The notes: generated from the sequence alone by a model not told the origin. 12,177 bases of DNA from Chloroflexota bacterium (GCA_002707185.1 PAMF01000075.1:1-12177), one strand, 5' to 3'; shown: positions 1 through 7,470, numbered from the stretch's first letter. Made by a program: numbers and translations.

Positions 1-1
1 C

Positions 2-472
2 ATTGAATTAAGTGATGTAGTGAAAACGTCAGAAAGAGAGGATCTGCTTTTTAAAGGACAGTTACCATCAGCGGTGTCACCAATTCAATTTCGGGAGGTG
101 ATTGGTGCCAATAAGTACAAAGCTTATCTGAATTACTGGTATGGCGTCATTGTAGAAGAGGCATTACAGTTGGCTGTTGAAGAAGAGGTTCGCAAATCAT
201 ATGCTAGCAAGGGGTATCTAGATAATGACTCTTTTGTTGAAGAAGGCTTTTTTATCCTTTATGGTAAGAATTACTCGGATCTAATACAGGAATTTCGGAG
301 AGAGTTTAAATTAACTCGTCGTAAAAAAATGTCATTAACAGATCTTAAAGAATTCACTTATTGGCTCTTTAAGATGCGTCTAAACAAATGGGATCCTGCG
401 CGTGTCGCTAGCGATACTCGGAAAGGAATAAATACCTTACGTCAACTCAACCAGCTAGAGGATGCCTCTTGA
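2..472 (+). CDS. Hypothetical protein, 3' part of a gene cut by the window edge
   Basis: I do not recognise this protein. The frame is open from the first bases of the window to a TGA at 470-472. A GTG at 20 could start a 150-residue protein, but no Shine-Dalgarno sequence precedes it and the frame is open upstream of it, so the gene most likely begins outside the window. The visible part is charged, rich in Glu, Lys and Arg, and probably mostly helical. It has no signal peptide or membrane segment. A stretch rich in aromatic residues (KAYLNYWYG, about residues 33-41 from the GTG) is followed by an acidic helix (VEEALQLAVEEEVRKSY). The C-terminal half is basic with several Trp, Phe and Tyr. 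It lies 151 bases upstream of rpsA on the same strand and could be co-transcribed with it. The function is unknown. Confidence 0.6.
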   Translation: MELSDVVKTSEREDLLFKGQLPSAVSPIQFREVIGANKYKAYLNYWYGVIVEEALQLAVEEEVRKSYASKGYLDNDSFVEEGFFILYGKNYSDLIQEFRREFKLTRRKKMSLTDLKEFTYWLFKMRLNKWDPARVASDTRKGINTLRQLNQLEDAS

Positions 473-516
473 CCCGAGATCTAAATAGGAATGATGTGGG
501 TTTGGAGGGATAATCT

Positions 517-627
517 ATGGCGGGCACATTGAATTTAAGCTTTAGTTGTGTTGCGCACAAATTTATCAGACTTATAAAATCCATACAATCGGAATGGCTA
601 CTTATGCAATCGAGGAGAGAGATATGA
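517..627 (+). CDS. Possible small ORF (36 codons) overlapping the rpsA start
   Basis: A clear Shine-Dalgarno sequence, GGAGGG at 504-509, lies 7 bases before an ATG at 517. The frame runs 36 codons (starting MAGTLNLSFS) and ends in a TGA at 625-627. That stop overlaps the preferred rpsA ATG at 624 as ATGA, the arrangement typical of translational coupling. The peptide is weakly hydrophobic and basic and matches no family I know. It may be a leader whose translation feeds ribosomes to rpsA, or a chance frame. A weak promoter candidate at 551-578 lies inside it and, if real, would make transcripts that lack it. Confidence 0.35.
   Translation: MAGTLNLSFSCVAHKFIRLIKSIQSEWLLMQSRREI
551..578 (+). 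promoter_or_regulatory. Weak promoter candidate for rpsA with an inverted repeat at the -35
   Basis: TTGCGC (551-556), a 16-base spacer and TATAAA (573-578) resemble a sigma-70 promoter about 45 bases before the rpsA ATG. The -35 overlaps an inverted repeat, TTGTG (546-550) and CACAA (556-560), which could be an operator. The -35 is a poor match, so this is only a suggestion. Confidence 0.25.
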
Positions 628-1697
628 GTGATCCTGAAGTCCGTATGGGAGATCTTTCCCTGGAAGATTATAGTCCTAAAATTTATCACCCTAATCAGCT
701 TATCGAAGGCGAGCTGATTAGGGTGGATGAGGACGGTCTGATAATCAATGTTGGGCTGAAAACTGAAGGCATTGTCCTACCTCAGGAAATGCGGTTGTTA
801 AAATCGAATGATTTGAATCCCCTAAGGCCGGGAGATACTATCCCTGTGGTTTTTTTATCTGGTGGTGGGGCGGATGGTCTGGTTCAGCTCTCTTATGATC
901 ATGGTCAACGAAAACGGAGTTGGCAGCAAGCGTCTGATAAGTTTGCTGAGGGAGAAACTATCATCGCTAAGATTATTGAATTCAACAGGGGGGGAGCAGA
1001 GGTAGATTATGAAGGTATCCGCGGCTTTGTCCCGTTGTCACATCTTAAGCCTCTAGCAGGCGATCTCGACTTAGAGGCAAGAATTGGGGATTCTACGCCA
1101 TTTAATATCTTGGAATTGGATGAGTCCTCTGACCGGCTTGTGTTGTCTGAGCGAGCTATCTGGAGAGCACAAAAAGATGAAGAGAAAAGAAATTACATCG
1201 ATGATCTAGAGCCAGGATCCCTAGTGTCGGGAGTTGTAACTTCAATAAGAGGGTTTGGAGCGTTCGTTGATCTTGGGCCGGCTGACGGATTGATCCCGAT
1301 ATCTGAAATATCCTGGTCCGTTTTGAATTCAGCTGATGAGGCGGTTAGCACAGGTGATACGATCGATGTCCTTGTGTTGAACGTAGACCATGCTAAACAG
1401 AAAATAACGCTTAGTCTTAAGAGAACTATGCCAGAGCCTTGGCAGACCGTACATGAAAGATACTTAGAAGGCCAGATAGTTGAGGGGAAAGTAACCAGAT
1501 TGGTCGAATTTGGCGCTTTTGTTAAAGTTGAAGAATGGGTAGAAGGACTGATCCATATGTCAGAATTGTCGAATCGGCAAATCAAAAACGCTAAAGAATG
1601 TGTATATGTGGGGCAAAATGTCAGAGTGATGATTATTGCTATAGATCAACATAAAAGAAGAATGAGCCTTAGCTATAAAAAAGCATATGGGATGTAA
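624..1697 (+). CDS. rpsA: 30S ribosomal protein S1, four S1 domains
   Basis: RNA-binding protein of the small ribosomal subunit that helps recruit mRNA for initiation. Four S1 (OB-fold) repeats are visible at about residues 24-92, 108-176, 195-266 and 281-352. Domains 3 and 4 carry the classic signatures: GFGAFVDLG with GLIPISEIS, and EFGAFVKV with GLIHMSELS. Each ends in a strand such as KITLSLKR or RMSLSYKK. At about 357 residues this is the short form found in Gram-positives and Chloroflexota, not the six-domain E. coli form. The ATG at 624 is preferred because GAGGAG (612-617) lies 6 bases before it. The frame is open further upstream (ATG 594, TTG 546), but those starts lack such a site. 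Short S1-domain proteins also include non-ribosomal paralogues, so the exact role is slightly less certain than the domain call. valS follows after 74 bases. Confidence 0.88.
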   Translation: MSDPEVRMGDLSLEDYSPKIYHPNQLIEGELIRVDEDGLIINVGLKTEGIVLPQEMRLLKSNDLNPLRPGDTIPVVFLSGGGADGLVQLSYDHGQRKRSWQQASDKFAEGETIIAKIIEFNRGGAEVDYEGIRGFVPLSHLKPLAGDLDLEARIGDSTPFNILELDESSDRLVLSERAIWRAQKDEEKRNYIDDLEPGSLVSGVVTSIRGFGAFVDLGPADGLIPISEISWSVLNSADEAVSTGDTIDVLVLNVDHAKQKITLSLKRTMPEPWQTVHERYLEGQIVEGKVTRLVEFGAFVKVEEWVEGLIHMSELSNRQIKNAKECVYVGQNVRVMIIAIDQHKRRMSLSYKKAYGM

Positions 1698-1724
1698 GAT
1701 AGATTATGCATTGGGTAGGCATCG

Positions 1725-1730
1725 TATAAT
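1725..1730 (+). promoter_or_regulatory. TATAAT -10 candidate upstream of valS
   Basis: A perfect TATAAT sits 42 bases before the ATG at 1772. No good -35 is seen at the proper distance, so promoter activity is doubtful. If used, transcription would begin near 1737, after the alternative ATG at 1736, and translation would have to start at 1772. No T-box leader is visible in the short rpsA-valS gap. Confidence 0.25.
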
Positions 1731-1771
1731 CACAAATGATCACCGAAAATCAGAATCAAGGTAGAGAGATA

Positions 1772-4471
1772 ATGACATCCAATCCAGCTGCAAATATGCC
1801 AAGCACTTATGATGCATCAGAGGTTGAACGAAAGATATACGATAAATGGCTAAGCCAGAATTATTTTAGTCCTTCGGCCGGGTCGGATGATCCCAGCTAT
1901 TGTATTATCATGCCACCTCCCAACGTGACCGGCGAATTACATCTTGGGCATGCTTTGGAAAAATCACTAGAGGACGCCCTTATTCGTTGGCGCCGAATGC
2001 GAGGCCGTAATACTCTCTGGTTGCCTGGAACCGATCATGCAGGGATAGCTACTCAATGGGCGGTTGAACGTGAGCTAGCGGCCGAGGGGAGGAACCGACA
2101 CGAACTGGGTAGGGACAAGTTTGTAGAGTTAGTCTGGGAACACGTTAAGAAATATGGGGGGATAATCCACGAACAATCGCGTCGGTTGGGTATATCTGCT
2201 GATTGGGACCGGCATAAGTTTACGCTGGATGAAGGTCCAAGTAAAGCTGTACGGACAACCTTTGTGAATCTATATAACAAAGGACGTATTTACCGTCACG
2301 AACGTATTATAAATTGGTGTCCGAGGTGCGCGACTGCTTTATCTGATCTTGAAGTTAATTATCAAGACCAAGATGACAAATTGTTCTTTATCAAATATAA
2401 GTTGGTTTGTCAGTCAGAAGCTTATATAACCGTAGCGACGACTAGACCGGAAACTATGTTAGGAGATACGGCCGTAGCTGTTAATCCAAATGATTTGCGA
2501 TACCAACATCTAGTGGGACAGCAAGTATTATTGCCAATTGTTGGACGGTTCATTCCAGTTGTGGGTGATGACTCTATACAGGAAGATTTTGGAACTGGGG
2601 CCTTAAAGGTGACGCCGGCTCATGATCCTGTTGACTTTGAAATTGGACAGCGCCATAACCTGGAAAGTGTATCCGTGATCGGTTTGGATGGCTGCATGAA
2701 CTCTAATGCTGGAGAATACTTGGGAGTTGATAGATTCGAGGCTAGAAGAGCTATACTCGAAGAATTAGAGACATTAGGCCTGCTGGAAACTGTACAAGAT
2801 CTAAATCACGCCGTTGGTCATTGTCAACGATGTGATTCAGTCGTAGAACCGTTAGTTAGCTTACAGTGGTTTCTCAATGTTGGTAAGCATGACGACCCCA
2901 ATAGTATCGCTGGAAAAGCCTATGATGCGGTTAAAAATGGGGAAATAAAAATAGTTCCGGAGCGATTTAGTCGTGTTTATTTGAACTGGTTAGAAAACAT
3001 CAGGGATTGGTGTATCAGTCGACAATTATGGTGGGGGCACCGGATACCTGTTTGGTATTGTGGCGATTGTAGTTATATCAATGCAGCAGTTGACCCTGTA
3101 GATGAGTGTTCAAATTGTGGATCAAAGAATTTGCATCAGGATCAGGATGTTTTAGATACTTGGTTCAGTTCGGGCCTGTGGCCGCATTCTACTTTAGGTT
3201 GGCCTGATGAAACTGAGGACTTTAAAAGATTTTATCCTACTGCAGTCTTGGAATGTGGTTACGATATCCTGTTTTTTTGGGTGGCCCGAATGATTATGAT
3301 GGGCTTAGAAAATACGGGGCAAGTGCCTTTTCGAACAGTATTTTTACATGGCCTTATACGCGACGCGAATGGAGCGAAAATGAGCAAAACCAGAGGAAAC
3401 ACCATGGATCCTCTGGAGTTAGTTGATCGTTATGGTACAGATGCTCTTCGTTTTGCATTAACTACTGGGACGGGTCCGGGTAATGATATGCGCATCGGCG
3501 ATGGTAAGTTAGAGGCAGCCCGTAATTTCGCTAACAAAATATGGAATGCTTCGCGCTATGTTATATCGGCGGCAGATAATTATTCTGGTCTGGTTGGTCA
3601 AGAATTGGATCGTGATCCCAAGCACAGGGAGGACCGCTGGATAATTAGTTTACTCGATCGTTTGACGCGCGATGTCAATGAAGCCCTAGAACATTTCGAA
3701 TTAGGAGATGCACAACAGAAATTACACGACTTCTTTTGGAACGATTTTTGTGACTGGTATATAGAAATGGCAAAAGTACGATTGAGGGACAATGGATTGG
3801 ATTCCCCTGTGCCAACGTTGGTCTACACCCTCGAACGAGCTTTAAGACTGTTGCATCCGTTCATGCCTTTCATTACTGAGGAAATTTGGGGGACTTTGAT
3901 GGATCATATTACGGATCAGAACGGATCGCATGGTTCCATAATGCTAGCAGATTACCCGGTAATGCCAAACCCAATTATAGATGTGGCAGCAGAGCAGGAG
4001 ACTGGACTTGTAATCCAAACTATTCGATCCGTTAGGAATATAAGATCTCAACTTAGAGTCCCAGCTAATGAGATGATTGATGCGGTCTTTGAGGCTACTG
4101 AAATGCGGGATACCTTGGAAGAGGCCACCCCGATCATTAAATCACTTTGCCGTTTAAGAGACTTACAGATTGAAGACCAGATTGCTACCGCTGGCCTCAA
4201 ATCGTCAGGTATTACCTCGGTTGTTTACCCGTGGACTATTAGGTTACCGCTTGATGGTGTGGTAGACCTGGCAACAGAAATCAATCGCTTGGAGCAAGAA
4301 CTGGAGTCCAGTAACAGTAATCTTCGAAGAATTGAAGCGTTGGTATCTAACCCGAATTTTAGGGCCAAAGCTAAACCAGAGGTAGTAGAAAATGAAGAAG
4401 GGAAATTAAAAACTTTGAAGCAAGAATCCCAGCATTTAGAGGAGATGTTAGCTCAATTGAATGTGGTCTAA
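1772..4471 (+). CDS. valS: Valyl-tRNA synthetase
   Basis: Class I aminoacyl-tRNA synthetase that charges tRNA-Val with valine and edits misactivated threonine. From the ATG at 1772 it is 899 residues, normal for the family. The HIGH motif appears as HLGH at residues 57-60 within PPPNVTGELHLGHAL, and KMSKT starts at residue 536. The editing (CP1) domain shows TTRPETMLGDTAVAVNP and GTGALKVTPAHDPVDFEIG. Zinc-type cysteine pairs occur as CPRC, CQRC and the CGDC...CSNC knuckle that precedes DVLDTWFSSGLWP. The C-terminus is an anticodon-binding domain followed by a coiled-coil arm (from about LATEINRLEQELES), typical of ValS. An in-frame ATG at 1736 would add 12 residues. I prefer 1772 because AAGG (1758-1761) and purine-rich GAGAG lie before it, and family members usually begin shortly before the YDASEVE segment. 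All catalytic motifs look intact. Confidence 0.97.
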   Translation: MTSNPAANMPSTYDASEVERKIYDKWLSQNYFSPSAGSDDPSYCIIMPPPNVTGELHLGHALEKSLEDALIRWRRMRGRNTLWLPGTDHAGIATQWAVERELAAEGRNRHELGRDKFVELVWEHVKKYGGIIHEQSRRLGISADWDRHKFTLDEGPSKAVRTTFVNLYNKGRIYRHERIINWCPRCATALSDLEVNYQDQDDKLFFIKYKLVCQSEAYITVATTRPETMLGDTAVAVNPNDLRYQHLVGQQVLLPIVGRFIPVVGDDSIQEDFGTGALKVTPAHDPVDFEIGQRHNLESVSVIGLDGCMNSNAGEYLGVDRFEARRAILEELETLGLLETVQDLNHAVGHCQRCDSVVEPLVSLQWFLNVGKHDDPNSIAGKAYDAVKNGEIKIVPERFSRVYLNWLENIRDWCISRQLWWGHRIPVWYCGDCSYINAAVDPVDECSNCGSKNLHQDQDVLDTWFSSGLWPHSTLGWPDETEDFKRFYPTAVLECGYDILFFWVARMIMMGLENTGQVPFRTVFLHGLIRDANGAKMSKTRGNTMDPLELVDRYGTDALRFALTTGTGPGNDMRIGDGKLEAARNFANKIWNASRYVISAADNYSGLVGQELDRDPKHREDRWIISLLDRLTRDVNEALEHFELGDAQQKLHDFFWNDFCDWYIEMAKVRLRDNGLDSPVPTLVYTLERALRLLHPFMPFITEEIWGTLMDHITDQNGSHGSIMLADYPVMPNPIIDVAAEQETGLVIQTIRSVRNIRSQLRVPANEMIDAVFEATEMRDTLEEATPIIKSLCRLRDLQIEDQIATAGLKSSGITSVVYPWTIRLPLDGVVDLATEINRLEQELESSNSNLRRIEALVSNPNFRAKAKPEVVENEEGKLKTLKQESQHLEEMLAQLNVV

Positions 4472-4497
4472 ACCATACCAAGAATAGTCGTATGAGG

Positions 4498-4526
4498 TTT
4501 ACTTAGTTTCTGTATAACTCTATATT
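4498..4526 (+). promoter_or_regulatory. Promoter candidate directly before aroE
   Basis: TTTACT (4498-4503), a 17-base spacer and TATATT (4521-4526) form a plausible sigma-70 promoter. It would begin transcription at about 4533, at the aroE start codon, giving a leaderless or nearly leaderless message. A weak hairpin (arms 4470-4478 and 4490-4500, two-base bulge) follows the valS stop, with no U-run. Confidence 0.3.
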
Positions 4527-4531
4527 AGGAT

Positions 4532-5395
4532 TTGAATAAGTTGCTTATTACATTAGGAATAATTGGCTATCCCATTGCCCATTCGATCTCTCCTGTTTTT
4601 CAGCAAGCTGCATTGGATAGTAAACAACTCCATGCCAACTATCAGGCTTGGGAGATACCGCCCATGGGTTTGGCGGGGTTCATGAAAACCTTTCGAGAAG
4701 AGAAATATCTGGGCATCAATGTGACTGTACCACATAAAGAAGCAGTAATCCCGTACTTGGATGAATTAGACTCTAACGCTACGTTAGCAGGAGCGGTTAA
4801 CACTATAGTTAATTCATCTGGGAAGTTAGTTGGTTATAACACCGACACATATGGGTTTCTACAGGGATTGCAGGTAGAACGAGGGTTTACATGTAGAGGT
4901 AAAAAGGTTCTGTTATTAGGTGCAGGTGGAGCCGCGAGAGGAGTGTTACAGGCATTAGTTCAAGAAAAAATATCTGAGTGCGTGATAGCTAATCGTACCC
5001 GAAGCAGGGCGGAAGCCTTAGTTACTACAGGGTTACATATGGGCATAGACTGCAAGATCATAGGGATGACCTGGGAAGAATTATCCTTAGCTGCGGTTAG
5101 TGCGGATTTGATTGTCAACTGCACTACAATAGGGATGGCACATACCGCGAATGAGGGGAGTTCACCACTGCAACCACAACAGATCCCTCCGTCTGCTCTG
5201 GTGTATGACCTAGTGTATAATCCGGTAGAGACACCGCTTATTCGTGCGGCGGCTCGGGCAGGGGCCGCTACGTTGGGTGGGATTCATATGTTGGTGCATC
5301 AGGGAGCAGCCTCTTTTGAGTTGTGGTTGGGGGTGCCTCCTCCTATTGAGACAATGTTAAGAGCGGCGGTCAACGTGATGGTTGAAGGTAATTAG
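4532..5395 (+). CDS. aroE: Shikimate dehydrogenase (NADP+)
   Basis: Reduces 3-dehydroshikimate to shikimate with NADPH in the aromatic amino acid pathway. It is 287 residues, close to the usual 270-290. The substrate site shows GYPIAHSISP near the N-terminus, NVTVPHKE with catalytic Lys69, and NTDTYG with catalytic Asp105. The Rossmann motif GAGGAA is at about 130-135, followed by the NADP-type basic stretch NRTRSRA. Later conserved blocks are NCTTIGM, VYDLVYNPVETPL and HMLVHQGAASFELW. The start is uncertain: TTG at 4532 has AGGA only one base upstream, whereas an in-frame TTG at 4541 has it 10 bases upstream and would remove three residues. A stop at 4526-4528 excludes starts further up. aroC follows on the same strand after a 219-base gap, so the two shikimate genes are neighbours but perhaps separately transcribed. 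Confidence 0.95.
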   Translation: MNKLLITLGIIGYPIAHSISPVFQQAALDSKQLHANYQAWEIPPMGLAGFMKTFREEKYLGINVTVPHKEAVIPYLDELDSNATLAGAVNTIVNSSGKLVGYNTDTYGFLQGLQVERGFTCRGKKVLLLGAGGAARGVLQALVQEKISECVIANRTRSRAEALVTTGLHMGIDCKIIGMTWEELSLAAVSADLIVNCTTIGMAHTANEGSSPLQPQQIPPSALVYDLVYNPVETPLIRAAARAGAATLGGIHMLVHQGAASFELWLGVPPPIETMLRAAVNVMVEGN

Positions 5396-5521
5396 CTAAC
5401 TGTATTATTAATCTCTGTGTCTTGGGGCAATATGAATGGATTAGCGGATCTTAAAATGTCCGGCACAAAAGCTGAAAGATAGTAAAATCCTAGACATCTC
5501 TAGTCACGATAGGAATGCAGG

Positions 5522-5527
5522 TATAAT
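5522..5527 (+). promoter_or_regulatory. TATAAT -10 candidate in the aroC leader
   Basis: In the 219-base aroE-aroC gap, a perfect TATAAT lies 88 bases before aroC, but the -35 region is poor. A small hairpin, CTAGA/TCTAG (5490-5503), precedes it. A second (arms 5561-5568 and 5576-5582, seven-base loop, one bulged C) lies in the would-be leader. Neither is followed by a U-run, and no T-box or other riboswitch consensus is seen. Confidence 0.3.
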
Positions 5528-5614
5528 TTATTGTGATTGGTAAAACCAGCTTATTCTAGAGACCCAACAATCTGAGTTGGTCCAAGGTAACAAGTGTTCA
5601 AATGGAGCAGATAA

Positions 5615-6796
5615 ATGATTCGTTTTTTTACGGCGGGGGAATCTCATGGTCCCGGCCTTTTAATAATAATTGAGGGAGTACCAGCCGGTTTAAAAATTAG
5701 TGAAGATTATATTGCTATTCAACTAGGGCGCCGACAAAAAGGTTATGGTCGTGGTGGACGGATGCTTATTGAACAGGATTGGGCTAAGATCATTTCAGGA
5801 GTCAGACATGGTCTCACTTTGGGTAGCCCTATAGGCATGCAGATCGAAAATAAGGATTGGGTCAATTGGCTAGAAGCGATGGCTATCGAGCATATTGAAA
5901 ATCCTTCTCAAGAAGGTCGGAATCAGCGAGTTACGCGTATACGACCGGGACATGCGGATCTCCCGGGCACTATGAAGTATGGATTTGATGATGTAAGGAA
6001 CTCGTTGGAACGCGCGAGTGCTAGAGAAACGGCTGCTCGCGTGGCAGCAGGTGCCGTTGCAATGGCTTTACTAGAGGAATTTGGAATTGCCTTGCATAGT
6101 CATGTAATATCCATTGGCTCTGTCTCCGCTACCCCTGTTGAGTCTATTGATTGGACTGCGGTAGAAGATTCTCCAGTTAGATGTGCCGATTCTGAAGCTG
6201 CGAACAAAATGATGTTAGCGATTGATGCTGCTAAAGACGCTGGAGATACGTTGGGAGGTACTGTAGAAGTTATAGCCGAGAATGTTCCAATTGGCTTAGG
6301 TTCTCATGTGCATTGGGACCGCAAAATAGATGGCTTAATCTCGCAAGCCCTGATGTCTATTAATGCTGTCAAAGCAGTATCCATAGGGCCAGGTTGGGAA
6401 ATTATCGACAAGCCAGGTTCAGAATTTCAAGATATTATCGAGCCCGTTACAGATCTTGATAACCCTTGGCAACGTAAAACGAACAGAGCCGGTGGTACTG
6501 AAGGAGGAATGACTAGTGGTATGCCGTTGGTAGCTCGGTTCGCTATCAAACCTATAGCAACTTTGCATAATCCGCTCCCTTCCGTGGATTTGGATACTGG
6601 TGAACCAGTCCAAGCTCATTTCGAGAGATCTGACGTTTGCCAGGTGCCTCCAGCTGGAGTCATTGGAGAAGCGATGATAGCGCTAGTGCTGGCGAATGCG
6701 TTTATGGAAAAATTTGGGGGCGATTCTGTTCCTGAAACTCGCCGCAACTATGTCGGTTATATGAAGACAATCGGTCCTAGAAAAATCTTTCAATAG
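5615..6796 (+). CDS. aroC: Chorismate synthase
   Basis: Converts 5-enolpyruvylshikimate-3-phosphate to chorismate, the branch point to aromatic amino acids, folate and quinones; the enzyme needs reduced FMN. It is 393 residues, similar to the longer bacterial forms. Family signatures are present in order: FTAGESHGPGL at the N-terminus, GRRQKGYGRGGRM, RPGHADLPGTMKYG, ERASARETAARVAAGA, TNRAGGTEGGMTSG, and ERSDVCQVPPAGV near the C-terminus. The ATG at 5615 has GGAG at 5604-5607, spacing 7. It is the last gene of the plus-strand housekeeping block, and no convincing terminator follows its stop. Confidence 0.97.
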   Translation: MIRFFTAGESHGPGLLIIIEGVPAGLKISEDYIAIQLGRRQKGYGRGGRMLIEQDWAKIISGVRHGLTLGSPIGMQIENKDWVNWLEAMAIEHIENPSQEGRNQRVTRIRPGHADLPGTMKYGFDDVRNSLERASARETAARVAAGAVAMALLEEFGIALHSHVISIGSVSATPVESIDWTAVEDSPVRCADSEAANKMMLAIDAAKDAGDTLGGTVEVIAENVPIGLGSHVHWDRKIDGLISQALMSINAVKAVSIGPGWEIIDKPGSEFQDIIEPVTDLDNPWQRKTNRAGGTEGGMTSGMPLVARFAIKPIATLHNPLPSVDLDTGEPVQAHFERSDVCQVPPAGVIGEAMIALVLANAFMEKFGGDSVPETRRNYVGYMKTIGPRKIFQ

Positions 6797-7120
6797 AGTA
6801 GGTTTGAGATACTAATCTTTTTCAGAGCATTGAATAACTAGCCGATCGGCAGTTTCCGATCCAATGATTAGATCAGGGGATTATGGAGATTTTCCGGAGT
6901 GGGTAGCACTAACGTCGGTGCTGTACGTGATACAGTTTTTAAGGTTTTGAACCGTGCTTACAGATACGTTAGGTGGTTATCATAGTCTAATACTTCAATA
7001 GCTTAACCTTGGTTGTGACGTACAGGCTACGGCATATAAAAATCCTATATCTTGGGAAATGGCATGTCTGTCATTGGTGTGGTTGATTTCTTCGATTCGT
7101 TTATCTGAAACGACCGAGTG
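6797..7120 (+). other. Intergenic stretch without a recognisable gene
   Basis: Between aroC and the selenoprotein promoter I find no gene, tRNA or known riboswitch. It holds a 10-base palindrome, GCCGATCGGC (6841-6850), which is part of a perfect hairpin GATCGG/CCGATC (6844-6861, six-base loop). Further hairpins are AGCAC/GTGCT near 6907-6922 and TCGTTT/AAACGA (7097-7113, five-base loop). None has a U-run in the right place for a good terminator. A 28-codon frame from the ATG at 6864 has no Shine-Dalgarno sequence. Confidence 0.5.
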
Positions 7121-7148
7121 TTGACTAAATCGGTTTTTAATATACAAT
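7121..7148 (+). promoter_or_regulatory. Promoter of the selenoprotein gene
   Basis: TTGACT (7121-7126, five of six consensus bases) and TACAAT (7143-7148, five of six) are separated by 16 bases. Transcription would start near 7155, leaving a leader of about 30 bases that contains the Shine-Dalgarno sequence at 7171-7177. A weak hairpin followed by T's (ACCGA 7113-7117, TCGGT 7130-7134) overlaps it and may be fortuitous. Confidence 0.55.
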
Positions 7149-7185
7149 AGAAATGATCCATGAAATTTTCGAAGGAGTGTACCAC

Positions 7186-7470
7186 ATGGAAGGAAAAGTC
7201 CAGCTCGAAATCACTTACTGCGTTCCTTGACAACACCACGCTACCGCCACGTGGATGGCGAATGAGTTCTTCAGAGCCTACGGTCCCGATGCGGCCATAA
7301 CAATATCACCGAGAGGCCAAGGGATAATGGAAGTTTTCTTAGATGGAGAGAAAATCTTCGATAAGAAAGCCGAAGGAAACACTTATCCGGACTTAGCTCG
7401 TGTCCGAAAAATGAAGGAAGTAATTGCTGCGAAGATCGCTACGGTTGAGCCAGTAGCAGCTGACGACTAA
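7186..7470 (+). CDS. Rdx-family (SelW/SelT-like) selenoprotein, in-frame TGA read as selenocysteine
   Basis: Small thioredoxin-fold redox protein of 94 residues. GAAGGAG (7171-7177) lies 8 bases before an ATG at 7186. The frame reads MEGKVQLEITYCVP, then TGA at 7228-7230, then QHHATATWMANEFFRAYG and on to a TAA at 7468-7470. Rdx proteins start with a beta strand followed by Y-C-x-x-C or Y-C-x-x-U; here the TGA is residue 15, exactly the second redox position (CVPU). The rest fits the family: a helix after the motif, then the beta segment GIMEVFLDGEKIFDKKAEG, close to the typical FEVxVDGxxIFSKK pattern, and a C-terminal helix. The ATG at 7255, which avoids the TGA, has no Shine-Dalgarno sequence and would remove the first strand and the active site. 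The function is probably thiol or peroxide redox chemistry; the partner is unknown. It depends on SelA/B/C/D elsewhere in the genome. Alternative: a recent TGC-to-TGA nonsense mutation. Confidence 0.85.
7231..7260 (+). promoter_or_regulatory. Candidate bacterial SECIS element
   Basis: Immediately after the TGA, CGCCA (7245-7249) pairs with TGGCG (7256-7260) around the loop CGTGGA (7250-7255). The loop begins 20 bases after the TGA and has G as its second base. Known bacterial SECIS hairpins sit about 16-37 bases past the UGA and need a G in the first two loop positions for SelB. A competing fold pairs CCACG (7236-7240) with CGTGG (7250-7254). The stem is short and was judged by eye only. Confidence 0.5.

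Noticed and set aside
1698..1771. T-box riboswitch before valS
   Set aside because: The gap is too short, and neither the T-box sequence nor a specifier stem is present.
6806..6822. Possible aroC terminator, AGAT/ATCT followed by T's
   Set aside because: The stem is only four or five weak pairs, too unstable to be credible.
6864..6950. 28-codon frame with a hydrophobic C-terminal half in the aroC downstream gap
   Set aside because: It has no Shine-Dalgarno sequence and no family resemblance; probably chance.
7113..7138. Terminator or attenuator (ACCGA/TCGGT plus T-run) before the selenoprotein gene
   Set aside because: The stem is five pairs with a twelve-base loop and overlaps a better promoter call (7121-7148); noted under that feature only.
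7045..7239. Minus-strand 64-codon frame over the selenoprotein start
   Set aside because: It lies antisense over a promoter, a Shine-Dalgarno sequence and recognisable coding sequence, and resembles no protein family.
7255..7470. Start of the small redox protein at the ATG at 7255
   Set aside because: It has no Shine-Dalgarno sequence and would delete the first strand and active site. The ATG at 7186 has an ideal site, and the TGA aligns with the Sec/Cys position.
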